From Lepas anatifera (Eukaryota > Arthropoda > Thecostraca > Lepadidae): 64,000 bases of DNA. Shown here piece after piece: positions 12,806 through 25,700 of this stretch. The position numbers and the translations under genes are program-made. Position 1 is the first letter of the stretch. Each line of letters begins with the position of its first letter. Under the pieces are notes generated by a model. The model saw only the letters and a list, made by a program, of their open reading frames with translations. It searched no databases and was not told the DNA's origin. The stretch spans positions 1-64,000 of the forward strand of contig JAOTON010001570.1 of assembly GCA_034440635.1 (NCBI GenBank), given 5' to 3'.

Positions 12806-13609
12806 TCGCTAGCTTTATTTGTTCCGCGCTTGTTTTGCTCGACTGAAGCCTATGATTTCATCGCTATGTGTCATTGATGATATTTCTAAAGGAATAATCA
12901 TATGTGGCATTTTTGTTGGTCAGAAAAAAACGGGCAGCACCTCAATGTCTTGTCTGTTTTACAAACAGGGAATATGTGTGTGTCACAAAACCTAAGCAGT
13001 TGCCAACAATGAAGCCACATAAACCATTCGTCATGGGCCATTCGCCTGATTTCCCCAGTTTTTCTCAACACCAAAAGCATTCCCGGGGTGTTTATTGCCG
13101 GCTGCCAAGGTAACGGTCAGTCCACAGTACCGGCTGTCACTTTCCGGCCGAAATGAAACAGTATAGATACATAAAGTAGACAACAATGTCTCATACTGCA
13201 CTAGCTGATATGTTGCTTTGATATGTCACCTAACAGCCACTGTTTTCTCTTGGGTGGCCGCACCTGATGCCCTGTACCGGCATGTCTGCATTTCGCAGTG
13301 CCCGAAGACACGTTACACGACAGTTAACACCTAGTCACCAAAATATGCACCTTGCACAGTACAACAGCAATAAGCTTCCAGCCACAAACACAGCCATCCA
13401 GTAGCGGAGCCAAGTGAATTAAGCAGTAGGATTGTTCTTTTGAACGTGACAAACCCATTTGGTGGATATGTATTTGCGGGCGCGCTCTTTACCTGCTACA
13501 TTCAGCTGGGTCCACGACTGGAGGAGTACATATCACAAAAAGTGTGGCTCATTTTCAAACCACTGCACTTTTCACAGGAATAGGGAGCTAAGATTTGAAA
13601 ATTCAGGGA

Positions 13610-13710
13610 AATAGAGAGAGAGGGGGAGGAGAGAGAGAGGGGTAGGAGAGAGAGGGAAAGAAAGAAAGAGAGAAGATGACAGGATTGAGAGAGAATGAAA
13701 GAGGAGAGGA
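13610..13710. repeat. GA-rich microsatellite
   Basis: Imperfect (GA)n/(GGA)n purine tract on the plus strand. Confidence 0.85.
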
Positions 13711-16461
13711 GAAGGGATATTTAAATTAATTACGACAATGTTTCACTTGGTTTCACCAGTTTGTGAACGGCAGATGCTTCATTATCATTCTGAGCTCAGG
13801 CGAATCCGGAAATGATTTTTTCTTCTTAAAACAGATTACTAGGCACCGATAAAATCGACCAGAAGTGGTCTGCATTTTCAAAGGAACACGGTCGCCTCCA
13901 CTGTGTGATTCAAGACTGCTGACATTGTGCGATTGGACATACACATAAGCGTTGTCTCGTTCTCTACGAAACCAAGGACCCTCAAAGCCGAGACCAGTAC
14001 TGCCTTCTCTGATCAAATAGAACTTGGGTTCCAATCAGGCCTACCTTCGCTCTATGTTGTTTTCCAGGCCTCCCTGGAGACAAAATGGAAATGAATTACA
14101 TACAAGAGTGGAGCAGGAATTGGTGCGTGAAAAGTGGCCAACTCTGTGGGCTGCAGCCAAAGCAAATCTGAGGTTGACTCACTTGATTCATCGAGAAAAT
14201 TAGTACTATTGTTTCCTTCGTTTTTTTATTGTCTCAAGTAAGGCCCATGGGCAAACGGGTCAAATTATCGCCGGAGAACACTTTGTGATTGCATTTCATA
14301 AAATATTTTATTCAAAAAATTTCTGCGGCAAGACAGGGTCTTTAAATATAAGGCATGAAGCTCAGGAACCAATGTTAAGAAGGAACTAAGCGTTGCAAAC
14401 AGACTTGTTGAGCCGTGGGTCTGATTCGGCGTTGTTTCTGACTCAAAGCCTTTTTTCTTTTATTCCGACTTGAGTCGGCTCACTTCAGAAACTTTGGCGA
14501 TTTAGAGTCGACTCACCAGCTTGACAGGATGAATTGAGTCAGAAACAGAGCTGGCCGCTGATCCGAAATTTAGAGCTGAGCTATCAACGTGCCTGGTGGA
14601 AAGTTAACGATGAAACCCTTTACAAGCGTCCGGGACTCACTTTTCAGGAGACTTACAATTTGAAATGGAATGATCTCTAACATAAGAAGTTAATCGGCTT
14701 GCAAATTAAGTCCAATCGCTTAAGAATATGTGTTGCACCTTCAGGCATCAACTTCTCTATAGCTGAAGCTGACATTTGCGAAATTTCAATTACAGCGACC
14801 TTTATCAGAAGCAATACCCTAATGTCTAAAAAAACTCTTTGAAAATTGCATCAGAATATACAGCCACAAACACAAACTTAAATCTTAGATAGCTTACCAA
14901 CTAATGCGCAGTCTTAGCAAATGATATTATGCTCTGTTTGCATGTTCCAACCACGCATCCTTCTACCAGAGTAGAATATTTCACCGACTTTGCTGTAGCA
15001 ATACATATCAGTGTACACCGTACAGTCCACGGAGGATTTATGATAAGCTAAATCATATATTCGCGTAATTTCGTACGACGGAACCTTTCCACGAAGCGAG
15101 AAATTTTTAGCCGCACGTGAGTTGAGTCGGAAGCGTAAGAGATTACAGAAAATCGAAACGCTGTATGTCTTATAGTTCCAGCAGTTTTTAAAACTGCAAT
15201 CGGGATGCGATATCCTCCTGGCGCACTATTTCCGCAGATCTGGCGCCTGTGTCTGCCGTACCATCAGAGCGGTGGGGAGCAGACGAACGGCAACAGACTC
15301 ATACCACGCAGCGATAGCTTATGGCCATTGGTGGGCGGTAGGCCATACTGCACTGCCGGGTATTTCTAGTGGGCATTCGATGCGTTCGGGAGAGGTACTG
15401 TTGACAGTAAATAATCTAGAACGCACAGTTAGTATTATCGAAACGAAAGCACCGCGTTGCGATTCTTTCCGAACCGTCGATTTCCAGCGGGACTGCTGTT
15501 GGTGATTAGAGAGAGAGCTGGAGCAGCGAGGACGGCAGCTGGACCAGAGAGTCGTCGACGGCGGAACGGTGCTGGGTGCCCGGCGATGGGAACAACCAGG
15601 CTCCGAACAGCTTCAGACGCTCCACCGAGCCTGCCAAAGGTCAGTGGTCTCCGGCACGTGCAGATGATGCGATACACACAGAAACATCACACAGAAACGA
15701 CACAGACTGCACTCCACGTGAGATGTCAGCCTTACTTCGCACATGCAGTTCAACCTTGCTAGCCAAAGTGGGAGTTTAGGGCAGTCGATGGCTTATCATT
15801 GCCAAAGTTCTGCCGGAACGGCACGTCACCTGGTTTCCGTTCTCACCATAGATTGTGGGCTTCCGTGTTCCGATTGGCCCGGTGAATATCTTTAGACAGG
15901 CCCTTTAGTTTAAGCCCCTGTCCCCCCTGGGTGGACTTCTAGCACGCTAGGATGGAAATGGGAGGCATTAAAACTGCAGCTCGCGATGGGAAATATCCAG
16001 GGATAAAAAACAAAGTCTGCCATTTGATTTATGAAACGAGCGACTGGTAAAAATTATTCAAATGCTTCAGTTGACTTCGTTGCCTTATAATTTTTCACGC
16101 TCAATTCTTTACTCGAAATGCAGAAGAAACAAAAACACTTTAGAACTAGGCCATAGCGGTCCGGACCATCTAATGTGTCGGTAAAGTGATGTGTTTGCTG
16201 GGATGGTCTGGCAGCAGGTCTCTAGGGAAATCTATCCTCCCGCACCGAACTGACCACTGAGCTAGCCACGTAACCTCAATAAATGAAAACAGAAAAAATA
16301 ATCGGGGCATTTAACCATGTTCAGATCCTGGATAAAAACAGTCCAGGAAGCTAGCCTGAAAACGTTTGAGATCGTGGCAATCGGAAATGGATTCCAGGAC
16401 CAAAACAGAGCCGTTCGTTTGGTGTCAGAATCGAAACAGCCGAAGCAGCGCACGTTTCTCA
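13711..16461. other. No gene identified; 3' flank of Hog gene
   Basis: Apart from a GC-rich patch at about 15440-15660 with short overlapping frames, I see no exon. The region lies just 3' of the Hog gene. If that gene has a further exon, such as a sterol-recognition segment, it should be here on the minus strand. I looked for an exon in the right phase and did not find a convincing one. Confidence 0.45.
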
Positions 16462-16667
16462 TCAGTGAGCGGCCGCTCTGGCCCGCCTACCTCTGGGGCC
16501 GTCGTCGTTGCCGTCGGCGAGACCGTCCAGCGCCTGGAACAGCGTCGGCAGCCAGCGGAGCGGTGTCGTCAGCGCGTGCGACCAGTCGTGATCGAACGAC
16601 GCGTAGCAGGAGGCCAGAACGCCGTCCACCACGATTGTGCCCTCCGCTGTCAGCGGCACGTAAGCGC
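16462..16667 (-). CDS. Hog gene exon 7: Hint C-terminal end
   Basis: After a C-rich acceptor (CCCCCAG) the frame reads AYVPLTAEGTIVVDGVLASC then YASFDHDW, almost the hedgehog consensus (APLT.EGTI.V..V.ASCYA). The Cys of ASCYA is the conserved late Hint cysteine. Reading through gives a stop after RRARAAAH at 16462. Alternatively a donor AGAG/GTAGGC at 16490-16489 could lead to another exon with the sterol-recognition helices (GIHWY.. in hedgehogs). I found no such exon. The plus-strand frame at 16317-16970 is a shadow. Confidence 0.88.
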
Positions 16668-19600
16668 CTGGGGGCGCGCCGGGTCAGAGAGGTCACAGCG
16701 CACAGTCGGGGGAGGGATCACCAATCTTTGGCCATTGCCGTGTTCAGGCTGTGTGCAGATGTTTGTCTGTTACCTGAAGTGGAAAATATGAGGCAATCTT
16801 TAAGAATGGCATCACATAGTTTTTCTATTAAATGCACTGGCTCTAAAAGGCTGAAAGATGTCTTTGCTCGCGTAAGACTATTGACCGTGTGGCATGGCAC
16901 ACGTCAGAGGCCCTTCAGGGCTGCTTTGATCTTTCATGCAAACAGCGCTGACATTCCCGCTAGTGCATAAAGGTTTGCTAGCGAATTTTTCATGAAGGTT
17001 TAGTCCCTACAGCGGGGTGACCATTGAGCCGATTACGCCACAATCTAGACTATCCCTCATTAAGAGCCAGCTCTAATACATTAGTGGCCAATTACATCAC
17101 GGATTTTCAATGATAGCGAACATTTGTTGTAGGGCTTGCTTCGGGTTGCGAGAAGCTTGTTTTAAAATGCAAGTTCTTAGCAAACACCCTAGCGTCGTCA
17201 TTGGAATAAGCCTTTTGTGTACAGAACGTTTCATCGTAGAGCAGACCTCTCTCCGATAAACTTCCGGATGCCCTTTCACCCACCATGCAGCCTACGCCTA
17301 TAAACAATAGCCATAGCCGAGCATTGCAGCTCATTCTTTATGATGATTCGTGCTGAACCTGCTGCTACCCGCCTCCCGGAAATGTCAGCCGCGCAGGCAT
17401 TTTCCTAGCTGAACTTCAAAGTTAAGGGTCAGATCAGACATCGCCCCCGCAGCGCACGTGTCTGTGGTAATGAGGGCGTCAGAAATAGGGCTGGCCTTTC
17501 AGAGACAACTCCCTACGGCGCTGCCGCTGTGTTTATGATGATATTTCAACATCTAGCTTTGATGGTTTTGCCTTTATCATAATATAAGATAGCGTTTCGT
17601 CCATTTTGATCACAAGTTTCACTTTAATACGCCTCGCTCTCTCACTCTCTGGCTCTGGCTCTGGCTCTGGCTCTCTCTCTCTCTCATATGTGTGCATGTA
17701 TAAGGGTTTGTGTACACACGCCTGTGGCGCGTCGCTGTTTGCGTATCACGCGTGTGTTCACCCACCAGTGCCGAGAAGATGACGCACTGCCACAACAGGA
17801 GACCAGAGCTCCTGATGGGCCGAGGTAGCCACCTTGAGGACGTCTCCGATGTGCACGTCTCCGGCGAAGCTGCAGCAATTCCAAAGGTATGGGGACTCCA
17901 CGGCTTCAAGTGCTGACTGGATAGGAATTTAAGGAGCAATAACTTTTTCATCGCAAGACTTCGGCACTCACAAGCAATGAGAGATTTAAAGGACAATCTG
18001 CTAGAGTGGATTTCTCTGTTTTAAGGTACGTGCGCAGCTACATCAAGTGTCTTGGAAGCTCCAAGTAGAAATAGCAGATAGAGAGAATGCCAAAGTTTTG
18101 GAGGTCCGTAAAATATACAAGCGTGGCCACCATTGAAAAGTGGGAGGTCAGCCAATCAAACCTGCTGCTAACAAAAATCTTTAACCTCTGTAGTCAACAC
18201 CTCGCCCGATTGGGCTCATTATTTGCTGCTATGCTAGCTGCTTTCACAACTTTCCGCTTCCTTTCCAGTTTGATGGAAGTCTGGAAATGTTTATGATAAG
18301 CGGAGGGGCCAGGTCCCTTGGGCGCTGTTCCGACATGTACGCTAGATTAAAACAAGGCTCACATGATTAACCGGCACAATCCTTCATCACTGAGAGGGCT
18401 AGTTTTTTCGGTCAACAAATGAGTAACTAGAATTATGCGTAACTAGAATTTCGCAAACACATCTAAGAATGACAAAGATAGGAGAGGACCATTAAGCAGC
18501 ACCACTGACCGTGAGACGAGTTGGTCCCCCTCTCTGACGAGCATCACATGGTTGGAGGAGAGTTGGACCCTCTGTCCAGCCTGCACCTGCACCTCCAGGT
18601 AGGCTGTGGTGTCGTTGGACCGCTTATCCAGCCACATCACCACCGGACTGAATACAAGCTGGCCAGAGCGGCGAGCTACCGCAGAGGAGACGTCGTCAAG
18701 GACGGAGCGGGCATGGCACAGTCATGTTGAAACGAGATGAAGAGGGAGATAAAAGATTAAGGTCAAATAATTGCATAACAGTGGTTGTTAGATATTAACA
18801 CTTAAACCAACACAGCAGGCAGATTGGCGTTTCGACAAAATTGTCTTTTCAGCATCTATGGTAGGAGGGATAGGAACCCGTCATCAAGACATGAGCGTTT
18901 TATCGTTTGGTTTTTGTGAAATTAGCGTGCAACAGAACTGTTTTTCACCAAAAATTATATCAAAAATTAAAATTTTGACAAAAACCAAGCGATGAAACTG
19001 CTGCATGTCTTGATGACGGGTCCTTATCCCTCCACCATAGATGCTAATTTTGTAAACGCGTTCTCGTGTTTTTAAGTATTAAGGTCAAAATAAAATTAGC
19101 GAACTCAGAAGCAGGATGATACTCGTGAGTTTTCTACAAAGATCTGCTGGTCTCGTGTTCTGACGATGTAATAGTATCATGGGTCGATCCCAGATTTCCG
19201 ATTGAGGGAAGTACATGGTCGGGGGTGCATGGTTTGGGGGATGCCATCCGGAGTAGGGGTCGACACTTTTGGACTACAAAACCTATCGTGTGGGCGTCAA
19301 ATCTTGGGGCAGGGGTGTCGATAAGATGTGGGGCATTCATCTAGGTGGCAAGCACAATTTCAGGTGGCACCATCGACCTTTCAGGGACGCCGTGGCCATT
19401 TCAGGGCGCACCGAGGGTGCATCGGGAGGGGATGGGGCAAGTGCGCTCACATTCCCCCTGAATCCCCCTATGAATGGTGTCGCTCTACAGGGCTGACTGG
19501 CCTCACCTGCTAGCACCCGGTCCTGCAGTCGAAGCTCCGACATGCTGATGACGTCACCAGACTCCTTTAGAACCTGGCCACTTCCTGCCAGCAGACACCA

Positions 19601-21273
19601 CAATCTGTCAGTGGCAGCTCCGACATTCTGATGACGTCACCAGACTCCCTCAGAACCTGGCCACTTCCTGCCAGCAGACAACACAGTCCGTCAGTGGCTG
19701 AAAAGCTCATCCCTGCGTGTTTCTTGATGCCATGAACAGTGCATTTTTCTCAGATCAACGGAGAGAAATATAAATATCCCATTTGGGGCATATTTGATTG
19801 CGGCAGTAATAAGCGTTGTTAGCGGATAAAAGTGAGAGGCCAGTAATTCACTGTTTTGTATGCGTGCTGCTGGCAAGAAGTTCTCTAAAAGCAAAAAAAC
19901 TCGTCGATTCTGGCTCATTGCTGTACTCCGCACTGGCTGGTTACAAAGTCTTTCGATTTATTTCCGGTTTGTCTGAAGTTAGGATATTTTTAGATGGAAA
20001 GTTGGGAATCAGGTCCCCTCCCCCCCTCCTCTGCTATTCTCTCATATATACCGACAGCACAAAAACCATGTGTTCATTTTAAAAGTATGGTAATATGTGA
20101 CCACGCCACGAACCGCGTCCACAGAGCGACACTGACTGTTAAAGCTGTCTCCAACTCAAATTCTGACATAAATGTATAATATCTTTACTGCTACTTACGA
20201 TTACGACAAATCACAGGGAGGGACACTAAGATGCCAGGCTAACAAGGTTCCCAGTCGACGTGGAACCGGCGGAGTGCAACAGCGCTGCGGACCGCCGCGC
20301 TGACCAGTGACTCCACGCGGAGCATGACCTGCGCTTTCTGGGATTGGTCAGCACACATCGGGAAAAATACGCATAAATCCAGCCAATCGCATAGCCGGAC
20401 GAAAGGACTGTCGGTCGGCAGAAAATATTTTTGATTATTTTTGCGGTTGTTCCCGAATATTTCAACTATAGGAGATACCAGTACAGTTGTGCTGTTTATC
20501 TGAGCAATTGATTTCTATTTTTCGAGACCACTTTAACTTTTTCAAAAGCGCATGCAAAAAAACTGACAGAACGCATCTATAGGTGATGTTTAAGTTTTTG
20601 CCAAATTTAAGAAACTTCCAGAACTTTTATATTTTTAGAGCCACAAGTCCTTCAGACTACCTTGTCAACCTGCACTATTGTGAGCAACGGGCAAATAGAG
20701 CGAATAAGAACAAATGGAAGCGATGTGCTTTTATTCCTACTTAAGTTTCTAGTCGGGTGATAGTTATATTAGTCGCGTATTCCAACATCAAGCGGCCCGT
20801 GTAGCTCGGGGCTGAGAATAAGGGCTAGGTGTAGCCCGGGACTTGGGCGTTTTAATCTTGTTTAATAGGTCTAGCTATCGGTGGAAGCTAGGCGCTTAAA
20901 TGCAAAATAAGGCTACGAGGCTCTAATTCAACAGTAGGATTATTTGTATTTTTGTGCTCTCTTCGTTGGCTAGATCCACGATCCACGGACAATTATCATT
21001 CTTTGACTCGATATTAAATAATAAGGGCTTCATAAAGGTGGGTGTAGCTAACACGCATGCATAAATCACCAAATTATCTAGTCCTACATTTTCTTGAGTG
21101 GTTTCACCACATCAAAATTAATTTAATTGTCTTTTTGGTTTTATTCTCTCACCGGCAGCTTTTCTGATGTTGCAATCCTTTTTGCTCTTTTTTAGCCCAG
21201 ATTAAGTCATTTTCTATTGTTGCGCTGACATTAGGGAGTAAACCGCAGAGAGCAGAGCCCCCTCTCTCTCTCT

Positions 21274-21304
<31 letters not shown>

Positions 21305-22728
21305 CCTGGTGTGCCTATCAAACACTTTTTACGTCCGAGTCACCCACCCGATGAGTTTATTTGCATCCGCCACTGAGATCTGGATTATCGTGCGTGGCAT
21401 GCAGTCACACATTATGCAAATTTATACAGTTGATTCCCGAGAGGGTGAACAAAAGTCTGGAGAAGGAAATTCAAGTAGGCTAAAATAAAGAAGTTGAAGA
21501 GGAAAAATATGTTACCTACAGAGAAATGTTTATTTTAATGCTGTACGACACTGGTTAGTAGCAGCAGTTTTTGGAGGTAAGCTGTATATATGCATAGCTT
21601 CCGAAATTAAAGGCTGAACCTGAATTCAGAGAATAGATACCAACGGCTTTGTTGCTATCTGCTGAATGAAATCAGCCAAATGATTCAGCTCATACAGCCC
21701 TGTTTCATCCTGTTTTATAAGCGTTGCCTCCACCCAGCAGTCTTCTTATCTTCTGCGTCTCCCAGAGTTAAGGAGACACTTCAGCGGCGGGCACGCACCA
21801 GCCGCACATAACCAGCATTTTCACAACAGCTGGGCCCCGGGCCGCTGCTGGCTGAGCCCTTGAGCCGCAGCCTGAGTGGTATTGATCCCCACAGCGCAAA
21901 CTTCAGACAGATATTGCCGCGGGCTATCGGAGTCGAAATTCCGCACCACGCCCTCATCGCTCCCAGCACCTTCAAACGGCCACGGAATCTGGCCTTTTGC
22001 CACTAGACTGCAAATAAAGCAGCAGCGACAACCGCACCTGGGCCCCCGGGGATTCCACGCGACGGTCCGGCGGTAGTGTACATACACCGCACAGTGCCAA
22101 TATGGCGCAGCGCTGCTGTGCTACGTTGTGATGTTATCGTTTCATGTAGCAAGCTTATTACAGACGGGGAAATAATTTCATTGGCTTAAAAACTATGTTT
22201 TCCAGAGTAAATTTAATTAGCAGCGAAAACAGACAAAAGCAAATAAGGAAAATGTTCGGTTCGTGTAGCATTTTTCACCTTACGCGTTGCTTAACTTTTG
22301 AATTGGTGTTTGTTGAAACTTGCAATTTTGGATATCGGTCAAAAAAGCCTTGACGTTATATCTTGACAGTATTTGATTCTTGCGATGTTACAAACTACAC
22401 TTTCTTCTACAGCTACTGGTGAAGAGAGACGTGCAGTGGCAAAGATTTCAAACTTGACCAGGTGGCTTAACCTTAAACTTAAGTTAAAACTTAAGCCAAT
22501 TTTTTTTTCTAAACGTAAATCAAACACACTAATACTACACTCAAGTAGTGGAAGCAGCAATATACCAGCGATTGTATTGGAAATTCCTATGGCTTGTAGG
22601 TATAAGGCGGTGCAACAGCCCTTGTAGACAGAAGCCGTAACAGCTCTACTGTTTCTTTTTGAGGTGTTGTAAAGTAAGGTAGAAATAATATTGTCGCATG
22701 AATATTCAATGAATCGAAACAGGGACAA

Positions 22729-22763
<35 letters not shown>

Positions 22764-25700
22764 GAGAGAGAAAATTGTTTAGGAAATTGAGATATCCCAT
22801 CGGTGACTTTATCATCGCAGTGCACAGCTCAAAGTGGGAATACTGGTTTACCTTCGAACATATCAGAAGCTTAAAATATTTGCAGTGGTATAATATTTAG
22901 TTCGCATGTACGGGAGGTAGCAAAAATTAAAAGTGGTTTATTAAGACGCAGCTCTTTGTAAATAAATTTTAAAATTTTCGAAAGATATCATCGATGCTCA
23001 AAAGCGTGGTCTCCGTGGACTTCTATCCTTCTGTTCTGGTACAGAACTAAGTATAGCCACACAAACAAAGAGGACCAACTCCTCAAGCCGTAATGAATTA
23101 CCCTTAGTGATGGAATCTTCTTTGGCTTTTCTAGAAATGTTATATAAAATGGTTGTACAGGGAACAAGCGGCGGCCGCGGTGCTGGTGTTGAGCTAACTT
23201 GGGTCTAGGGGCTCAAGACGTCAGATTTTCAGAATCAGAATTCCTGTATTCAAAATAATTTTCCCTCCTGCGCTTCACGGCCATCATACTTGGTATAGCT
23301 TATTCTTAATTAACTGCACAAGCTTTAAAAAGAAAATTGGGTCATCTTAGGATGTGAGGTCAAGATCAAGGTCATCTGGTAAAGTGTGTAGTTTTTCACT
23401 GTTTTTTTTCAATTGGTCAGGTGTTTCAAAAATCGTAAAACATTCTGAGACTTTGTCAACTAGCGGACAACCAATCAGCTTCATTGACCACTCACCTGGA
23501 AAGCAGCCGGGCGGTTTCCCACAGGTTCCGCAGAACTCCGACTTCATACGCTTGCTGTAGTACAGGCACTTGCCCTGAGCGTAACAGTTCCCTGCGCCCT
23601 TCCGCACCTGCAGTTTCCCACGCTTTAAATCATTCACCAGCCCAACCGATAATACTAGCGTAAATGAGAGAAAGGCATAGCCAGGAGATGGCTCATGTTT
23701 AAATGGGATACAATCTTTGCTGAGGTTAATGACACGGAAATCATCAAAATTGACGTAGGACCAAAATTTACAGAAGCAGAAAATATCCCTTGAAACAAGC
23801 CCAGTATCGCAAAGATTCATGTGTCATTTCCCTGCACAACTAGAAGCTGAGAAGACTGACGCGTAAGATGTAAACTATTCGCCTAAGACTGACGAGACAT
23901 GTCCATGCAGCGCTAGTTCAGGCTGCCGTCCGCTGCTCTGCGGAGTGCCCCGCCATGACAAACACCAGCAGTGCTTACCCTGGCCATGAGAGTGCGAGCA
24001 GCGTCGATATCGCTGGCGGGGTAATCGTCGGCGTAGTCCACGCCGCCGGCGAAAGGTCCCAGTTCTGTAGGCACACCTGCGTCAGTGCCGCCGCCCACCC
24101 GCTGCTCTATGCAATCTCCGGCGGCCGAGTCGGACACGCGACCCGGCCGTCGGCGCCGTACGTGCAAGCAGCCGTACGTCTGTTTGGGTTTCAGTCAGTG
24201 TTTCTCAGTCTGGTGCTAGTGCTAACCCTACAGCTACTCTTGAAAATCGGCTCTGTTGAATGAACTTTCTTTAATTACATTGCCGACTTGATTTCATGCT
24301 GCTCGTTTTTATTATTATTACGTGACTTGATTTCTTCTGGAGGAAACAGTCATTTGAGCGGTGAGACAATCCCAGGTCCATTCTTCATTTGAAAAAAGAA
24401 AACCTAAGCATCAGATCTGCATCTTCCCATTGACTCTAACGAGAGGAGATGCATGTATGTTCAAGTCGAGAGGGGACTACTTGCAAAGTTCGAGAGGGAT
24501 AAGCCTGCTTTCAGGACTAGGTTTGTGGGCAATGTAAGCAATTGTCTACGAAAAATTATTGACGTACATTTCAAGCCCCATAGTCTATGATCAAGAACTG
24601 GATGAGGGAGAGGGGGAGAGGCAAGACAAATTTAAGCAAACCGACTGAAATCGTAATAGATTCACCCTCTAATGAAAAAAACAGCCAGTTGGAACACCAC
24701 GTTCGGACAGCCTCACCCAAATTGTAAGACTCCCGACCAGAGGGGTTAGGGTATATCTGCGCTTCCCTCCCTCCACGCTCCCATTACCACGTCCGCCCCT
24801 GCTAGCACACGCGTGTGTTTTAGTAATCGATTCTCACGTCTCCTGCGCAGTATTTGTGCCCACATTATGAAGAGTTATGATTACTAGGCATCGTAACGGA
24901 AGCGTGAATGAGAGTTGGTGGAGGTAGAGCCGGCAGTGGTTGGATATCATCGCTTTCGTTTCCGGCATTCAAAGCAAGGCTGTTTGGGCTGAAGCCGGTT
25001 GGAGGATTTAAGTTTTCCCGGAAAAGGGTTTTAAAGAGCATTGATGTTATGCGGGCTCTGTGTCACGTATTTTTCAGCACTAAAAATATGTTATAAAATT
25101 TACAAATGCTAGGAAGCGACAAGTATTATGCAGTATGTGTGTTTTTCATCTTTATTTAGTTTTTGTTTATTTATTCTGGTCAACAAAGCGTATGTCACGA
25201 CTGACTGCAACACATCTAGGTCTGGAAATAATTTTTTTCTCCCAAATTATGGTAGTGGATAGTCCTAATTTGACAGCTCCATGATTTTACCATGCGTGAA
25301 ATTTGTGTGTTAGGACTTTGAAGATGCAAATAAATACAGGCGGATATGGTTTAGTATGATAATATACCACTCCATGCAATGAAATTTTTGAACAGCTCTT
25401 GGAAACCTATTTAGGCTCAGATAGGGGCTAGCAAATTTTTCAGAACCTTAATATTTCTTAATAATAACAATAGGTGGAATCCAGCTTGTTCTGCTTAAAA
25501 AATGTGACAAGGATAAGAGTGTGACCACAGTGAGACACAATGAAGAAGGAGAGGTGAATTTGATACGGGTGTAAAAAATAAGAGACAGATTCTGTAGCGT
25601 CGGGGGTATTTTACCAGCTCTGTTCTTTACTTCGGGAAGTCGGTCGCTAGATCTGTCAGATTTGGTGCAAAGGTGCGGACCTGAAAGCCTGAGCATGCGG

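Larger units (their letters stand above)
19700..23495. other. Hog intron 3
   Basis: About 3.9 kb between exons 3 and 4, counting the stretch down to 19585. It contains a (CT)n run at 21258-21305, a GC-rich patch at 21780-22080 with unrecognised frames on both strands, and a (GA)n run near 22728-22760. No exon was recognised. Confidence 0.55.

Noticed and set aside
16317..16970. 217-codon plus-strand frame
   Set aside because: It is antisense to Hog exon 7, which has clear hedgehog-family matches and splice sites; the plus-strand translation has no domain.
23347..23820. 157-codon minus-strand frame as one exon
   Set aside because: Only 23496-23607 fits good splice sites and the phases of both neighbours; the outer parts have no similarity to anything expected.
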